Shown here: one piece after another, positions 54,001 to 61,674 of the stretch | Layout: each line of letters opens with the position of its first letter | Numbering within the stretch: the stretch's first letter is position 1 | Assembly (NCBI GenBank): GCA_963752755.1 | Contig: CAVVZJ010000001.1 | Span: 2,542,001-2,606,000, forward strand | Direction of reading: 5' to 3' | From: CAVVZJ01 sp963752755 | GTDB taxonomy: Bacteria; Planctomycetota; Planctomycetia; Isosphaerales; Isosphaeraceae | DNA: 64,000 nucleotides | Notes under the pieces: generated by a model | What the model was told of the DNA's origin: nothing | Database searches by the model: none | Seen by the model: only the letters and a program-made list of their open reading frames with translations | Made by a program: the position numbers and the translations under genes

Positions 54001-54711
54001 CTATTGGGCGTCGCCGGGCCGGGCGATTCGGCCCGCGATTCCGCGCAGATAGCGGACTCGCATCGGGTCGATCATGCCGTCCTTCGTGGCGGCCGATCCG
54101 AGGTGGAACTCCGTGATCCCGGCCCCGGCCAGGACCGGCAGGTCGCTCGCGGTCAGACGGCCACCGGCGAGGATGGTCAGACGGCCGCGCGTCCGGGAGG
54201 CCCAGGACGCAAGTTTCGCCAGACCGTCACGGGCCGTTGGGGCCTGGCCGGAGGTCAGAAGGCGATCGATGCCGAGTTCGATCAGGGTGTCGAGCGTTGG
54301 CTCGGGGTCGGGGATGAGATCGAAGGCGCGGTGGAAGGTCACGCTCAGGGGTCGAGCCGCCGCGACGAGCCGGGCCGTCCGGTCGCGATCGAGGGAGCCG
54401 TCGAGGTTAAGGACGCCGAGGACGACCCCGGAAGCCCCCCGATCGCGCGCCGCGTCGATGTCGTGAAGCATGGCATCGAACTCGGGAACGCGGTAAACGA
54501 AGTCGCCGCCGCGGGGGCGGATCAGGACGTGAACCGGCACGTCGAGGCTCCGACACGCGACCGCGATCGCCCCGGCGCTCGGGGTCAGGCCCCCCACGGC
54601 GAGGTGCTCGCAAAGCTCGACACGATCGGCCCCGTTCTCACCGGCGACGAGCGCCGAGGACAGGCCCGCGACGCAGACCTCCACGAGCGGCCTCCCCGAT
54701 GTCGCGCTCAT
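54001..54711 (-). CDS. cutC: CutC-family protein
   Basis: 236 aa with the TIM-barrel CutC fold. Signatures: VEVCVAGLSSALVAGENGAD, RVELCEHLAVGGLTPSAGAI, VHVLIRPRGGDFVYR, VVLGVLNLDGSLDRDRTARL and VTFHRAFDLIPDP, then LLTSGQAPTARDGL. First described as copper homeostasis, but its molecular role is disputed. Adjacent to a divergent thioredoxin gene with only 51 bases between starts. Confidence 0.93.
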   Translation of the reverse strand: MSATSGRPLVEVCVAGLSSALVAGENGADRVELCEHLAVGGLTPSAGAIAVACRSLDVPVHVLIRPRGGDFVYRVPEFDAMLHDIDAARDRGASGVVLGVLNLDGSLDRDRTARLVAAARPLSVTFHRAFDLIPDPEPTLDTLIELGIDRLLTSGQAPTARDGLAKLASWASRTRGRLTILAGGRLTASDLPVLAGAGITEFHLGSAATKDGMIDPMRVRYLRGIAGRIARPGDAQ

Positions 54712-54762
54712 GAGCGTCCGCTCCCTTCACGAAGGCCGGGTCCTGGGGTTAGACTGGTCCTC

Positions 54763-55623
54763 ATGAACGCCAAGAATCCTTCCCTGATCGAGGCCGACGC
54801 GACGAACTTCGAGCGGGACGTCATCGAGCGTTCCCGCGAGGTCCCGGTCGTCGTCGATTTCTGGGCCGCCTGGTGCGGCCCTTGCCGGTTGCTCGGCCCC
54901 TTGCTGGAGCGGCTCGCCGAGGAGTACGGCGGTCGCTTCCTGCTGGCGAAGGTGGATACCGAGCAAGCCCCCGAGATCGCCGGCGCGTTCGGGGTCCGCG
55001 GCATCCCGGCCGTCTTCGGCCTGCGCGACGGTCGGATCGTGGACCAGTTCGTCGGCGTGCAGTCCGAGGCGTTCCTCCGAAGCTTTCTCGACGGACTGAT
55101 GCCCACCGAGGTCGAGCAGCGGATCGCCGAGGCGAACGGCCTGCTGGAGTCCGACCCCCAGGCCGCCGAGGCGAAGTTCCGGGAAGCTCTCGAACTCGCC
55201 CCGCGCGAGTCGATGGCCACCATCGGTCTGGCCCGATCGCTCCAGGCCCAGGGGCGCCTGGACGATTCCCGCGCCCTGATCGCGGAGCTGGAGCGTCGCG
55301 GCTTCCTCGAACCCGAGGCCGAGCGGCTCAAGGCCGAGTTGACCATTCATGACCACGCCCAGGAGGCCGGCAACCTGGACCAGGCCCGCGCCGCCCTGAA
55401 CGCCGACCCGGACGACCCCGCGAACCGGTATCGACTGGCCGAGGCCCTCGCGGCCGAACAGCGGTATCCCGAGGCGCTGGAACTCTGCCTCGACCTGGTC
55501 GAGCGAGACCGACGCGGGGTCGGCGAGCAGGCCAGGCAGCTCATGTTGGCGATTTTCCAGATGCTTCCCGCCGACTCCGAACTGGCCACCGACTTCCGTC
55601 GCCGGCTCTCCCTGGTGCTCTGA
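54763..55623 (+). CDS. Thioredoxin-TPR protein (CnoX/YbbN-like)
   Basis: 286 aa. A thioredoxin domain with a CGPC active site (VVVDFWAAWCGPCRLLGPLL) and the cis-Pro motif FGVRGIPAVFGLRDG is followed by a TPR-like region, e.g. EAKFREALELAPRESMATIG, with RGFLEPEAERLKAELTI and YRLAEALAAEQRYPEALELC. This is the CnoX/YbbN layout, a chaperedoxin that protects proteins from oxidation and works with GroEL in enterobacteria. E. coli CnoX lacks the second Cys, whereas this one keeps both. ATG at 54763. Confidence 0.92.
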   Translation: MNAKNPSLIEADATNFERDVIERSREVPVVVDFWAAWCGPCRLLGPLLERLAEEYGGRFLLAKVDTEQAPEIAGAFGVRGIPAVFGLRDGRIVDQFVGVQSEAFLRSFLDGLMPTEVEQRIAEANGLLESDPQAAEAKFREALELAPRESMATIGLARSLQAQGRLDDSRALIAELERRGFLEPEAERLKAELTIHDHAQEAGNLDQARAALNADPDDPANRYRLAEALAAEQRYPEALELCLDLVERDRRGVGEQARQLMLAIFQMLPADSELATDFRRRLSLVL

Positions 55624-55655
55624 GCGGCCACAGCCCGGATCGCGGCCATCCGGCG

Positions 55656-55947
55656 TCATTCGCTCAGCAGTTCATAAATCTCCGGCGAACGTGACTCGAC
55701 GATCGGGAGCAGGCCGCCTTTGACGAACTCGGCGAAGTGAGCCGAGGCGCGGTGGTCGTCGAGGGCGGCCTGGTCGTTGTATTGCTCGTAGAGGAAGAAC
55801 CGGCGGGGCTCGTCCGGCGCAGCGATGGACGAGGTACAACCGGCAGCCGGGCTCGGACCGGGTCGGTGGAATCATGGAACGGAAGAGCGAGGCCGCTTCC
55901 TCCTCGTGGCCGGCGCGAATCCGGTAGGTGACGGCGACGCAGATCAT
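55656..55947 (-). CDS. Antibiotic-biosynthesis-monooxygenase (ABM) domain protein, frameshifted
   Basis: About 97 aa with the dimeric ABM ferredoxin-like fold. The start MICVAVTYRIRAGHEEEAAS is followed by RSEPGCRLYLVHRC. After a break near 55825 the frame reads RRFFLYEQYNDQAALDDHRA, then SAHFAEFVKGGLLPIVESRS and the end IYELLSE with TGA at 55656-55658. It is convergent with the thioredoxin gene, 33 bases away. Small quinone- or heme-related monooxygenases use this fold; substrate unknown. Confidence 0.8.
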
Positions 55948-56071
55948 GGGCGTTGGTCCCGGAAGGGGCGTGATCGGTCCCGGCGCAGCCTCCATGATAG
56001 CGGGAGACCGGTGTCGGCGGAATCGCCCCGTTGGGACGGAAAGCGGTCAAGATGCAACGCGGCGGGCGTGC

Positions 56072-56284
56072 TCAGAGGTCGAGCCACCCACCGGCCACCT
56101 CGCCCTTGCGCTCGGCGACGCGATCCAGGCGGAGCACCTGGAAGCCGTCGTTGATGTAGCGGTTCAGGAGTTGACGGCGAGCTTCGTGCTCGCTCTCGGC
56201 GTGGACCGCCTTGTACAGCAGGGCCTCCATCGGCCGGCCCTCGAAGCGTACCTTCAGGATCACGTCGAAGAAGTACATGCTCAT
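56072..56284 (-). CDS. Small conserved-looking protein
   Basis: 70 aa, unrecognised. A beta-alpha pattern reads FFDVILKVRFEGRPMEALLY, then ESEHEARRQLLNRYINDGFQ and VLRLDRVAERKGEVAGGWLD. Start is either of two ATG codons (56284 or 56278). It has no signal peptide. It lies between the ABM gene and AMP nucleosidase on the same strand, with 124 and 129 base gaps. Confidence 0.65.
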   Translation of the reverse strand: MSMYFFDVILKVRFEGRPMEALLYKAVHAESEHEARRQLLNRYINDGFQVLRLDRVAERKGEVAGGWLDL

Positions 56285-56413
56285 GGTCGCCCTCGACCTT
56301 GGTTCGGGTGGCCCCGACAGCGCCGGCGTGTTCCGTCCTTGAAGATCCGACCACGGCGCGCCTAGGTAGATGCGGGTACGAGTATGCGAGTCGATTCACC
56401 GTCTGTCAATGGG

Positions 56414-57184
56414 TTATTCGAACCTCAGATGCACGACCGACTCTCCGGAGTCGCGCAGCTCGATCAAGGAATCGATGCCGACGGCCAGGTGGGTCTGGAC
56501 GAAGGTTTCGGTGACGTCGTGGTCGCTCCGGGAGGTCTTGACCCCCTCAGGCGTCATTGGGCTATCGGAGACCAGCAGCAAGGCCCCTTTCGGGATATGA
56601 TTGACGAACCCGACGATGAAGATGGTGGCCGTCTCCATGTCGATGCCCAGGGGCCGGATCGTGCGCAGATAATCCTTGAACTTTTCGTCGTGCTCCCAGA
56701 CGCGGCGGTTGGTGGTATAGACAGTGCCGGTCCAGTAGTCGAGGCCATGCTTGACGATCATGGCCGAGACGGCTTTCTGGAGCCGGAATGACGGCAAGGC
56801 AGGGATCTCCGGAGGCATGTAGTCGTTGCTGGCGCCCTCGCCCCGGATGGCGGCGATCGGCAGGATGAAGTCGCCGACCCGCGTCTTCTTCAGACCGCCG
56901 CATTTGCCCAGGAACAGCACCGCCTTGGGCTCGACGGCCGCGAGCAGGTCCATGACGGTTGCCGCCATCGCGCTGCCCATGCCGAAGTTGAGGATGGTCA
57001 GGCCCTCGGCGGTCGCGGACTGCATCGGCTTGTCGCGACCCAGCACCTCGACGCCGAACCGTTCGGCGAAAAGCTCCACGTAGTGATTGAAGTTGCTCAG
57101 CAGGATGTACGGTCCGAACGCGTCGAGCGGCCGGCCCGTGTAGCGGGGCAGCCAGTTCCTCACGATTTCTGCCTTGGTCTTCAC
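56414..57184 (-). CDS. amn: AMP nucleosidase (short, Bacteroidetes-type)
   Basis: 257 aa, of the nucleoside phosphorylase superfamily. It cleaves AMP to adenine and ribose-5-phosphate. It reads closely like the short AMP nucleosidases: KAEIVRNWLPRYTGRPLDAF, ILLSNFNHYVELFAERFGV, NFGMGSAMAATVMDLL, LFLGKCGGLKKTRVGDFILP, IRGEGASNDYMPPEIPALPS, YWTGTVYTTNRRVWEHD and the ribose-site IDMETATIF. A GTG start at 57182-57184 fits the family N-terminus. Lacks the regulatory N-domain of E. coli Amn. A putative N-terminal Met extension exists upstream. Confidence 0.92.
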   Translation of the reverse strand: MKTKAEIVRNWLPRYTGRPLDAFGPYILLSNFNHYVELFAERFGVEVLGRDKPMQSATAEGLTILNFGMGSAMAATVMDLLAAVEPKAVLFLGKCGGLKKTRVGDFILPIAAIRGEGASNDYMPPEIPALPSFRLQKAVSAMIVKHGLDYWTGTVYTTNRRVWEHDEKFKDYLRTIRPLGIDMETATIFIVGFVNHIPKGALLLVSDSPMTPEGVKTSRSDHDVTETFVQTHLAVGIDSLIELRDSGESVVHLRFE

Positions 57185-57381
57185 GTTCCGCGACCCTCTC
57201 CATCCTCCGCGGACAGAGCGATGATGACCGGTCCCGGGAACGGACACAATCCTGACGACTGGCCCGTGTCGATTCTCGGGGCGTCGCGGTTGCGGCGGTC
57301 TCCGGTTGCGGGCATGATGGCGGGGAATCGTCGTGCCTGCGATCCGTTCGCCGGCTGGTCCCGGGAGGGAGGAGACTTCCC

Positions 57382-57795
57382 TTGAAAAGCGTCATCGCCC
57401 TGGCCCTGGTCTCGACTATTGCCCTGATTTTTTCCGTCACGGCTCCGGGCTCGGCCCCGGCGCGTCCGGAGGCGGCCGGTCCGCGGCTGGCCCACATGGT
57501 CTTCTTCACCTTGAAGGACCAAAGTGAGGCGTCCCGGCAACATTTCGTGGCGTCCTGCCACAAGTACCTCTCGGGACACAAAGGTTCCATTTATTTTTCC
57601 ATCGGCACGATCGCCGAGGACGTCGAGGAACCCCCCAGCGTCCGCGACTTTGACGTCGCCCTGCACTTGGTCTTCGAGAACAAGGAGGCCGCCGCGACCT
57701 ACCAGAAGAGCGACCGCCACCAGCAATTCATCGCCGAGAACAAGGACGCCTTCGCCAAGGTGCGTGTTTTCGACACTTATCTGACCCAGCCCTGA
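57382..57795 (+). CDS. Dabb-domain (stress-responsive A/B barrel) protein, exported
   Basis: 137 aa with a TTG start supported by GGAGGGAGGAG just upstream. An N-terminal hydrophobic leader (VIALALVSTIALIFSVTAPG) is likely a signal peptide. The Dabb fold follows: RLAHMVFFTLKDQSEASRQH, VASCHKYLSGHKGSIYFSIG, VRDFDVALHLVFENKEAA, TYQKSDRHQQFIAENKDAF and a final RVFDTYLTQP. Role unknown; a divergent partner of AMP nucleosidase across a 197-base gap. Confidence 0.85.
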   Translation: MKSVIALALVSTIALIFSVTAPGSAPARPEAAGPRLAHMVFFTLKDQSEASRQHFVASCHKYLSGHKGSIYFSIGTIAEDVEEPPSVRDFDVALHLVFENKEAAATYQKSDRHQQFIAENKDAFAKVRVFDTYLTQP

Positions 57796-57964
57796 GCCCC
57801 CGACTCCGACCGCTCCGAAACGCGACGCTATCGAGATAAACGCCTGTCGTGCCAGGGCTACGGCCACTCCAGACCCCTTCGTCAGCACCTCGAAACCGAT
57901 TCTAGAATGAAGTCGGGGCCTGATACACGAACCCGCTGACGTTGTCCGGCTGGGAATGGTGGGC

Positions 57965-58011
57965 CAGCCGCCCCCGGCTGTCGTCCGGTCCGGGCCAGCC
58001 GGGGGCGGCTG
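57965..58011. repeat. GC-rich palindromic repeat, copies 2 and 3
   Basis: CAGCCGCCCCCGGCTG at 57965-57980 and its reverse complement CAGCCGGGGGCGGCTG at 57996-58011. Each is also self-complementary. They share the core of copy 1 at 43693-43715, so this is a dispersed family in the genome. Confidence 0.55.
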
Positions 58012-58161
58012 TCCCCCAGGAGTCGGGCTCGAATCGGATAGCATCCGCAAGTTCGTGTATGATTCGCGTCACAAGCCGCAGGCCCCGTCGTAAACTCTCC
58101 TGGCCTTCCTGCCAGAATCCAAACATCCACCCATAGCGTCTTGGGATCGAGCCGATTTCTT

Positions 58162-58191
58162 TTGACGGCGCGGGGTGAGATCGCGTAATCT
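58162..58191 (+). promoter_or_regulatory. Sigma-70-like promoter candidate
   Basis: TTGACG at 58162-58167, 18 bases, then TAATCT at 58186-58191. It lies 80 bases before the DUF1553 start and fits it well. Confidence 0.45.
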
Positions 58192-58270
58192 GGATGCAAC
58201 CATTCTGTAAAGCCCGTCCGGGCCAGCTTTTCGCGACGGCCCGCCGTGTCCAATCGGAGGAGAGGGGACG

Positions 58271-59917
58271 ATGCGACTGAGTCTTCCAGGGCAACGGAAC
58301 GGCCGGGGCTTCCGAATTCTCGTCTGGTTCGCGGCGTTCGGCCTGGCGGCCACGGTCGCGGCACGGGCGGACGAGCCGGCCACGTCGGAAGGCAACCGCA
58401 GTCCCTCGTCGATCCGGCCCGACTACATCAACAGCCTGCTCGAAGCAGCCTGGGCCGAGGCCGGCATCAAGCCGTCGCCGGAGTGCACCGACGCCGAGTT
58501 CCTCCGCCGCGCCTACCTCGACATCCTGGGACGCATCCCGAACGTTCAGGAGGCTCGCGCCTTCCTCGACAACAAGGGCGAGGGCAAGCGAACTAAACTG
58601 ATCGAGTACCTGCTCGAAGATCCGGACTATCCCAAGTATTTCGGCAACCTCCTCACCGTCAGCCTGATCGGCCGCCGCGAACAGGGGCGCGACGTGGACC
58701 GAGAGGCCCTCTCGTCGTGGCTCCGCAAGCAGTTCGCGGCCAACCGGCCGTGGAACGAGATCGCCTACGAGATCATCACCGCCAAAGGGTCGAACAAGGA
58801 GGACGGCGCCGTCAACTTCACCCTCGCCCACATGGGCGACCAGAAGGTGAACCTGACCTCGTTCACCACCCGCATCTTCCTCGGCCAGCAGATCCAGTGC
58901 ACCCAGTGCCACGATCACCCCTCCAACGACTGGAAGCAGCAGGACTTCTGGGGAATCAACGCGTTCTTCCGCGGCATCAAGAGCCGCCAGGTCCGCAAGA
59001 CCGACGCCAGCGGCGCCTCGGTCGTCGATCACGTCGAGCTGTTCGACGAGCCGACCGACGCCTGGGCCCGCTTCGAGCGCCGCAATGCCGTCGTGGGCGT
59101 CGTGCCGCCGACCTACCTCGACGGCCGCCGGATCAGCCCCGGCATGGACGTCGATCGCCGTGAGGAGCTGGGCAAGATGATCACCGCGCGGGAGAATGAC
59201 CAGTTCGCCCTCGCGTTCGTGAACCGCCTCTGGGGCCACTTCAACGGCCGCGGCATCGTCCACCCGATCGACGACTTCGGTGATCACAACCCCCCCAGCC
59301 ACCCCGAGTTGCTCACCAAGCTCGCCAACGACTTCCGGGCCAACAACTACAACGTCAAGGACCTGATTCGCTGGATCACCTCCAGCCGGGCCTACCACGT
59401 CTCGTCGCGGATGACCAAGCAGAACGAGAAGGACGACGTCCTGTTCAGCCACTTCCTCGTCCGCCCGATGAAGCCCGAGCAACTCTTTGACTCGCTCATC
59501 ACCGCCACCTCGGCCCACAAGGTCGCCGGTCGTGCCCCCGAGCAGCAGCGCCAGACCTGGCTCAAGCAGTTCGTCGTCACCTTCGCCAATGATGAGGCCG
59601 GCGAGACCTCGAACTTCCAGGGGACGATTCCCCAGGCCCTGATGATGATGAACGGCGACCTGATGGCCAAGGCCGTCGGCGGTCAGGAGGGTAGCTTTCT
59701 GAAGCATGTGCTGGACCAGGCCCGCCTCCAGCGGAAGGTCCCGCCCTTGCGGTTCATCGTCGATTACCTGTACGTCGCCGCCCTGAGCCGCTACCCCAGC
59801 TCCGCCGAGTTGAAGCGGGCCTCGGCCTTCCTCGGGTCCAGCCCCGACACGATCCACGTGCTCGAAGACCTCTTCTGGGCCTTGCTCAACTCCAACGAGT
59901 TCATCCTGGTCCACTGA
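58271..59917 (+). CDS. DUF1549/DUF1553 protein without PSCyt1 domain
   Basis: 548 aa, intact. A signal peptide region (FGLAATVAARA) leads to the DUF1549 block YINSLLEAAWAEAGIKPSPE, EFLRRAYLDILGRIPNVQEA, then QQIQCTQCHDHPSNDWKQQ with a CxxCH. DUF1553 follows: FVNRLWGHFNGRGIVHPIDD, LLTKLANDFRANNYNVKDLI and FLVRPMKPEQLFDSLITATS. It lacks the leading PSCyt1 cytochrome found in the 38.8-kb homologue. It starts 91 bases before the DUF1501 gene and pairs with it. Confidence 0.93.
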   Translation: MRLSLPGQRNGRGFRILVWFAAFGLAATVAARADEPATSEGNRSPSSIRPDYINSLLEAAWAEAGIKPSPECTDAEFLRRAYLDILGRIPNVQEARAFLDNKGEGKRTKLIEYLLEDPDYPKYFGNLLTVSLIGRREQGRDVDREALSSWLRKQFAANRPWNEIAYEIITAKGSNKEDGAVNFTLAHMGDQKVNLTSFTTRIFLGQQIQCTQCHDHPSNDWKQQDFWGINAFFRGIKSRQVRKTDASGASVVDHVELFDEPTDAWARFERRNAVVGVVPPTYLDGRRISPGMDVDRREELGKMITARENDQFALAFVNRLWGHFNGRGIVHPIDDFGDHNPPSHPELLTKLANDFRANNYNVKDLIRWITSSRAYHVSSRMTKQNEKDDVLFSHFLVRPMKPEQLFDSLITATSAHKVAGRAPEQQRQTWLKQFVVTFANDEAGETSNFQGTIPQALMMMNGDLMAKAVGGQEGSFLKHVLDQARLQRKVPPLRFIVDYLYVAALSRYPSSAELKRASAFLGSSPDTIHVLEDLFWALLNSNEFILVH

Positions 59918-60008
59918 CCACGGACCTCCGTACCGATGCAACCTTGATCCGGGCCGCCCGGCGCGGGTGGCCGCACAGGCCCGAAGGGCTATAAGGGGGA
60001 TGGGAACG

Positions 60009-61286
60009 ATGTTCGATCGCCTGACGCCGCCGAGCGGCATGTCCCGCCGACACTTCCTGGGTCACCTGGCGACGACCGGCCTGGCCCTGCCGGCCATGCA
60101 GTTCGTCGGCGCCCTCCAGGCCCAGGGCGCGACGCTCCGCAAGAACAACAAGAGCTGCATCCTCCTCTGGATGGGCGGCGGCCCCAGCCACATGGACACC
60201 TGGGACCTCAAGCCCGAGAGCGAGAAGAACGGCGGCGAGTTCAAGCCGATCGACACCTCCGCCCCCGGCGTCAAGATCTGCGAGCACCTGCCCACCGTCG
60301 CCCAGCAGATGAAGCACCTGAGCATCATCCGGTCGCTGAACTCCAAGGAGGGCAACCACGACCGCGGCACCTACATGATGCACACCGGCTACGCCCCGAA
60401 TCCGACCGTCGTGCATCCCGGCTTCGGCTCGGTCTGCTCCTATGAGCTTGGCTACAAGGCGGGCGACGACTTCCCCCTGCCCCACTGCATCGCCATCAAT
60501 ACCCCCGGCGAGAGCGCGGGCTTCCTCGGCATGAGCCACGCCCCGTTCTTCATCCAGAACCCGACCCAGCCGATCGCCAACCTCCGTCCCCGCAAGGACG
60601 TCAACATGGGCCGCCGGCTCCGGATGCTCGGCCTGATCGAGGACGGCTTCACCAGCACCCACCGCGGCATCGGTCCTGGCGACCACAAGGCCGTCTATGC
60701 CAAGACGATCAAGATGATGAACTCTCAGTACACCCGCGCCTTCAAACTCGACGAGGAGCCCGACGCCGTTCGCGACGCCTACGGCCGCGACTCCTTCGGC
60801 CAGGGCTGCCTGATGGCCCGACGCCTGGTCGAGATGGGCGTTACCTTCGTCGAGGTCTCCCTCGGCGGCTGGGATAACCACAACGACATCTTCGACACCC
60901 TCAAGCGCGGCAACCTCCCGAAACTCGACAAGGCGATGGGCTCGCTCGTCGCCGACCTCGCCCAGCGCGGCCTGCTCGACGATACCCTGGTCGTCTGGAT
61001 GGGCGAGTTCGGACGGACCCCCCGCATCAACCAGAACGGCGGTCGTGACCACTGGCCGCGAAGCTGGTCGATCGTCATGGGCGGTGGCGGCCTTAAGGGT
61101 GGCCAGTACGTCGGCTCGACCGACAAGGACGGCGTCGAGATCGTCGATCGCGAGGTCGGCGTCATGGATCTGATCGCCACGATGGCCAAGGCCATGGGCA
61201 TCGACGTGACCACCCAGTACACCACCCCCATCGGCCGCCCCATCAAGGTCGTCGATGGCGGCCAGCCGATCAAGGAACTGATCTGA
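60009..61286 (+). CDS. DUF1501 protein, Tat-type leader
   Basis: About 425 aa, intact. The twin-arginine leader is MSRRHFLGHLATTGLALPAM. DUF1501 landmarks are CILLWMGGGPSHMDTWDLKP, IRSLNSKEGNHDRGTYMMHT, LVVWMGEFGRTPRINQNGGR and HWPRSWSIVMGGGGLKGGQY. ATG at 60009 is favoured over 60000 because AAGGGGG at 59993-59999 gives normal spacing only to it. It is the partner of the upstream DUF1553 gene, probably in one operon. Confidence 0.92.
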   Translation: MFDRLTPPSGMSRRHFLGHLATTGLALPAMQFVGALQAQGATLRKNNKSCILLWMGGGPSHMDTWDLKPESEKNGGEFKPIDTSAPGVKICEHLPTVAQQMKHLSIIRSLNSKEGNHDRGTYMMHTGYAPNPTVVHPGFGSVCSYELGYKAGDDFPLPHCIAINTPGESAGFLGMSHAPFFIQNPTQPIANLRPRKDVNMGRRLRMLGLIEDGFTSTHRGIGPGDHKAVYAKTIKMMNSQYTRAFKLDEEPDAVRDAYGRDSFGQGCLMARRLVEMGVTFVEVSLGGWDNHNDIFDTLKRGNLPKLDKAMGSLVADLAQRGLLDDTLVVWMGEFGRTPRINQNGGRDHWPRSWSIVMGGGGLKGGQYVGSTDKDGVEIVDREVGVMDLIATMAKAMGIDVTTQYTTPIGRPIKVVDGGQPIKELI

Positions 61287-61321
61287 CCTGTCCCCCAGGC
61301 TCTCACGACGTTCCCAACCCC

Positions 61322-61348
61322 GGGCCGCTGTCTCCCCGACGGCGGCCC
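61322..61348. terminator. Terminator-like hairpin after the DUF1501 gene
   Basis: Arms GGGCCGC (61322-61328) and GCGGCCC (61342-61348) with a 13-base loop, 36 bases after the stop. No T-run follows, so a Rho-assisted or attenuating role is possible. Confidence 0.4.
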
Positions 61349-61422
61349 GTCGTCATTCCGGAGACCATCCCGACCCGCTCTGCCTTCCGCTCCGACACGA
61401 CGAACAGTCAGACCATCCGGAT

Positions 61423-61674
61423 TCAGGTCTCTGCACCGCCATGATCCACGAGGACACGTTGCGCCCAGCCTCGCAGACCGAACCAAGTCTGGACCGCCAG
61501 GCCCATGGGGAACCAGTAGCGAAACGCCCCGAACGTGGCCGAACCCTCGAAATATACCCACAGGTCGCTCATCACCGAGCAGCCGAGGAATGCAGCCGCG
61601 TAGAGAGCGACCAGCCAGAACACCGGCTCGTCGCGGATGAACCGGGTACGTTCTCGACGATCGCTCTCGCTCAT
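61423..61674 (-). CDS. Small membrane protein
   Basis: 83 aa from the ATG at 61672-61674, unrecognised. A charged start (MSESDRRERTRFIRDEP) leads to two hydrophobic stretches (VFWLVALYAAAFLGCSVMSD and FGAFRYWFPMGLAVQTWFGL). It has an ATGA overlap with the larger upstream gene, so the two are one operon. Function unknown. Confidence 0.62.
   Translation of the reverse strand: MSESDRRERTRFIRDEPVFWLVALYAAAFLGCSVMSDLWVYFEGSATFGAFRYWFPMGLAVQTWFGLRGWAQRVLVDHGGAET

Larger units (their letters stand above)
57796..58270. other. Intergenic region with palindromes and promoter candidate
   Basis: About 475 bases with no gene. It holds a 10-bp inverted repeat (57923-57932 and 58051-58060, ATACACGAAC and its complement), two GC-rich palindromes inside it and a promoter candidate at 58162-58191. 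The outer inverted repeat could bound a small mobile or regulatory unit of about 140 bases. Confidence 0.5.
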
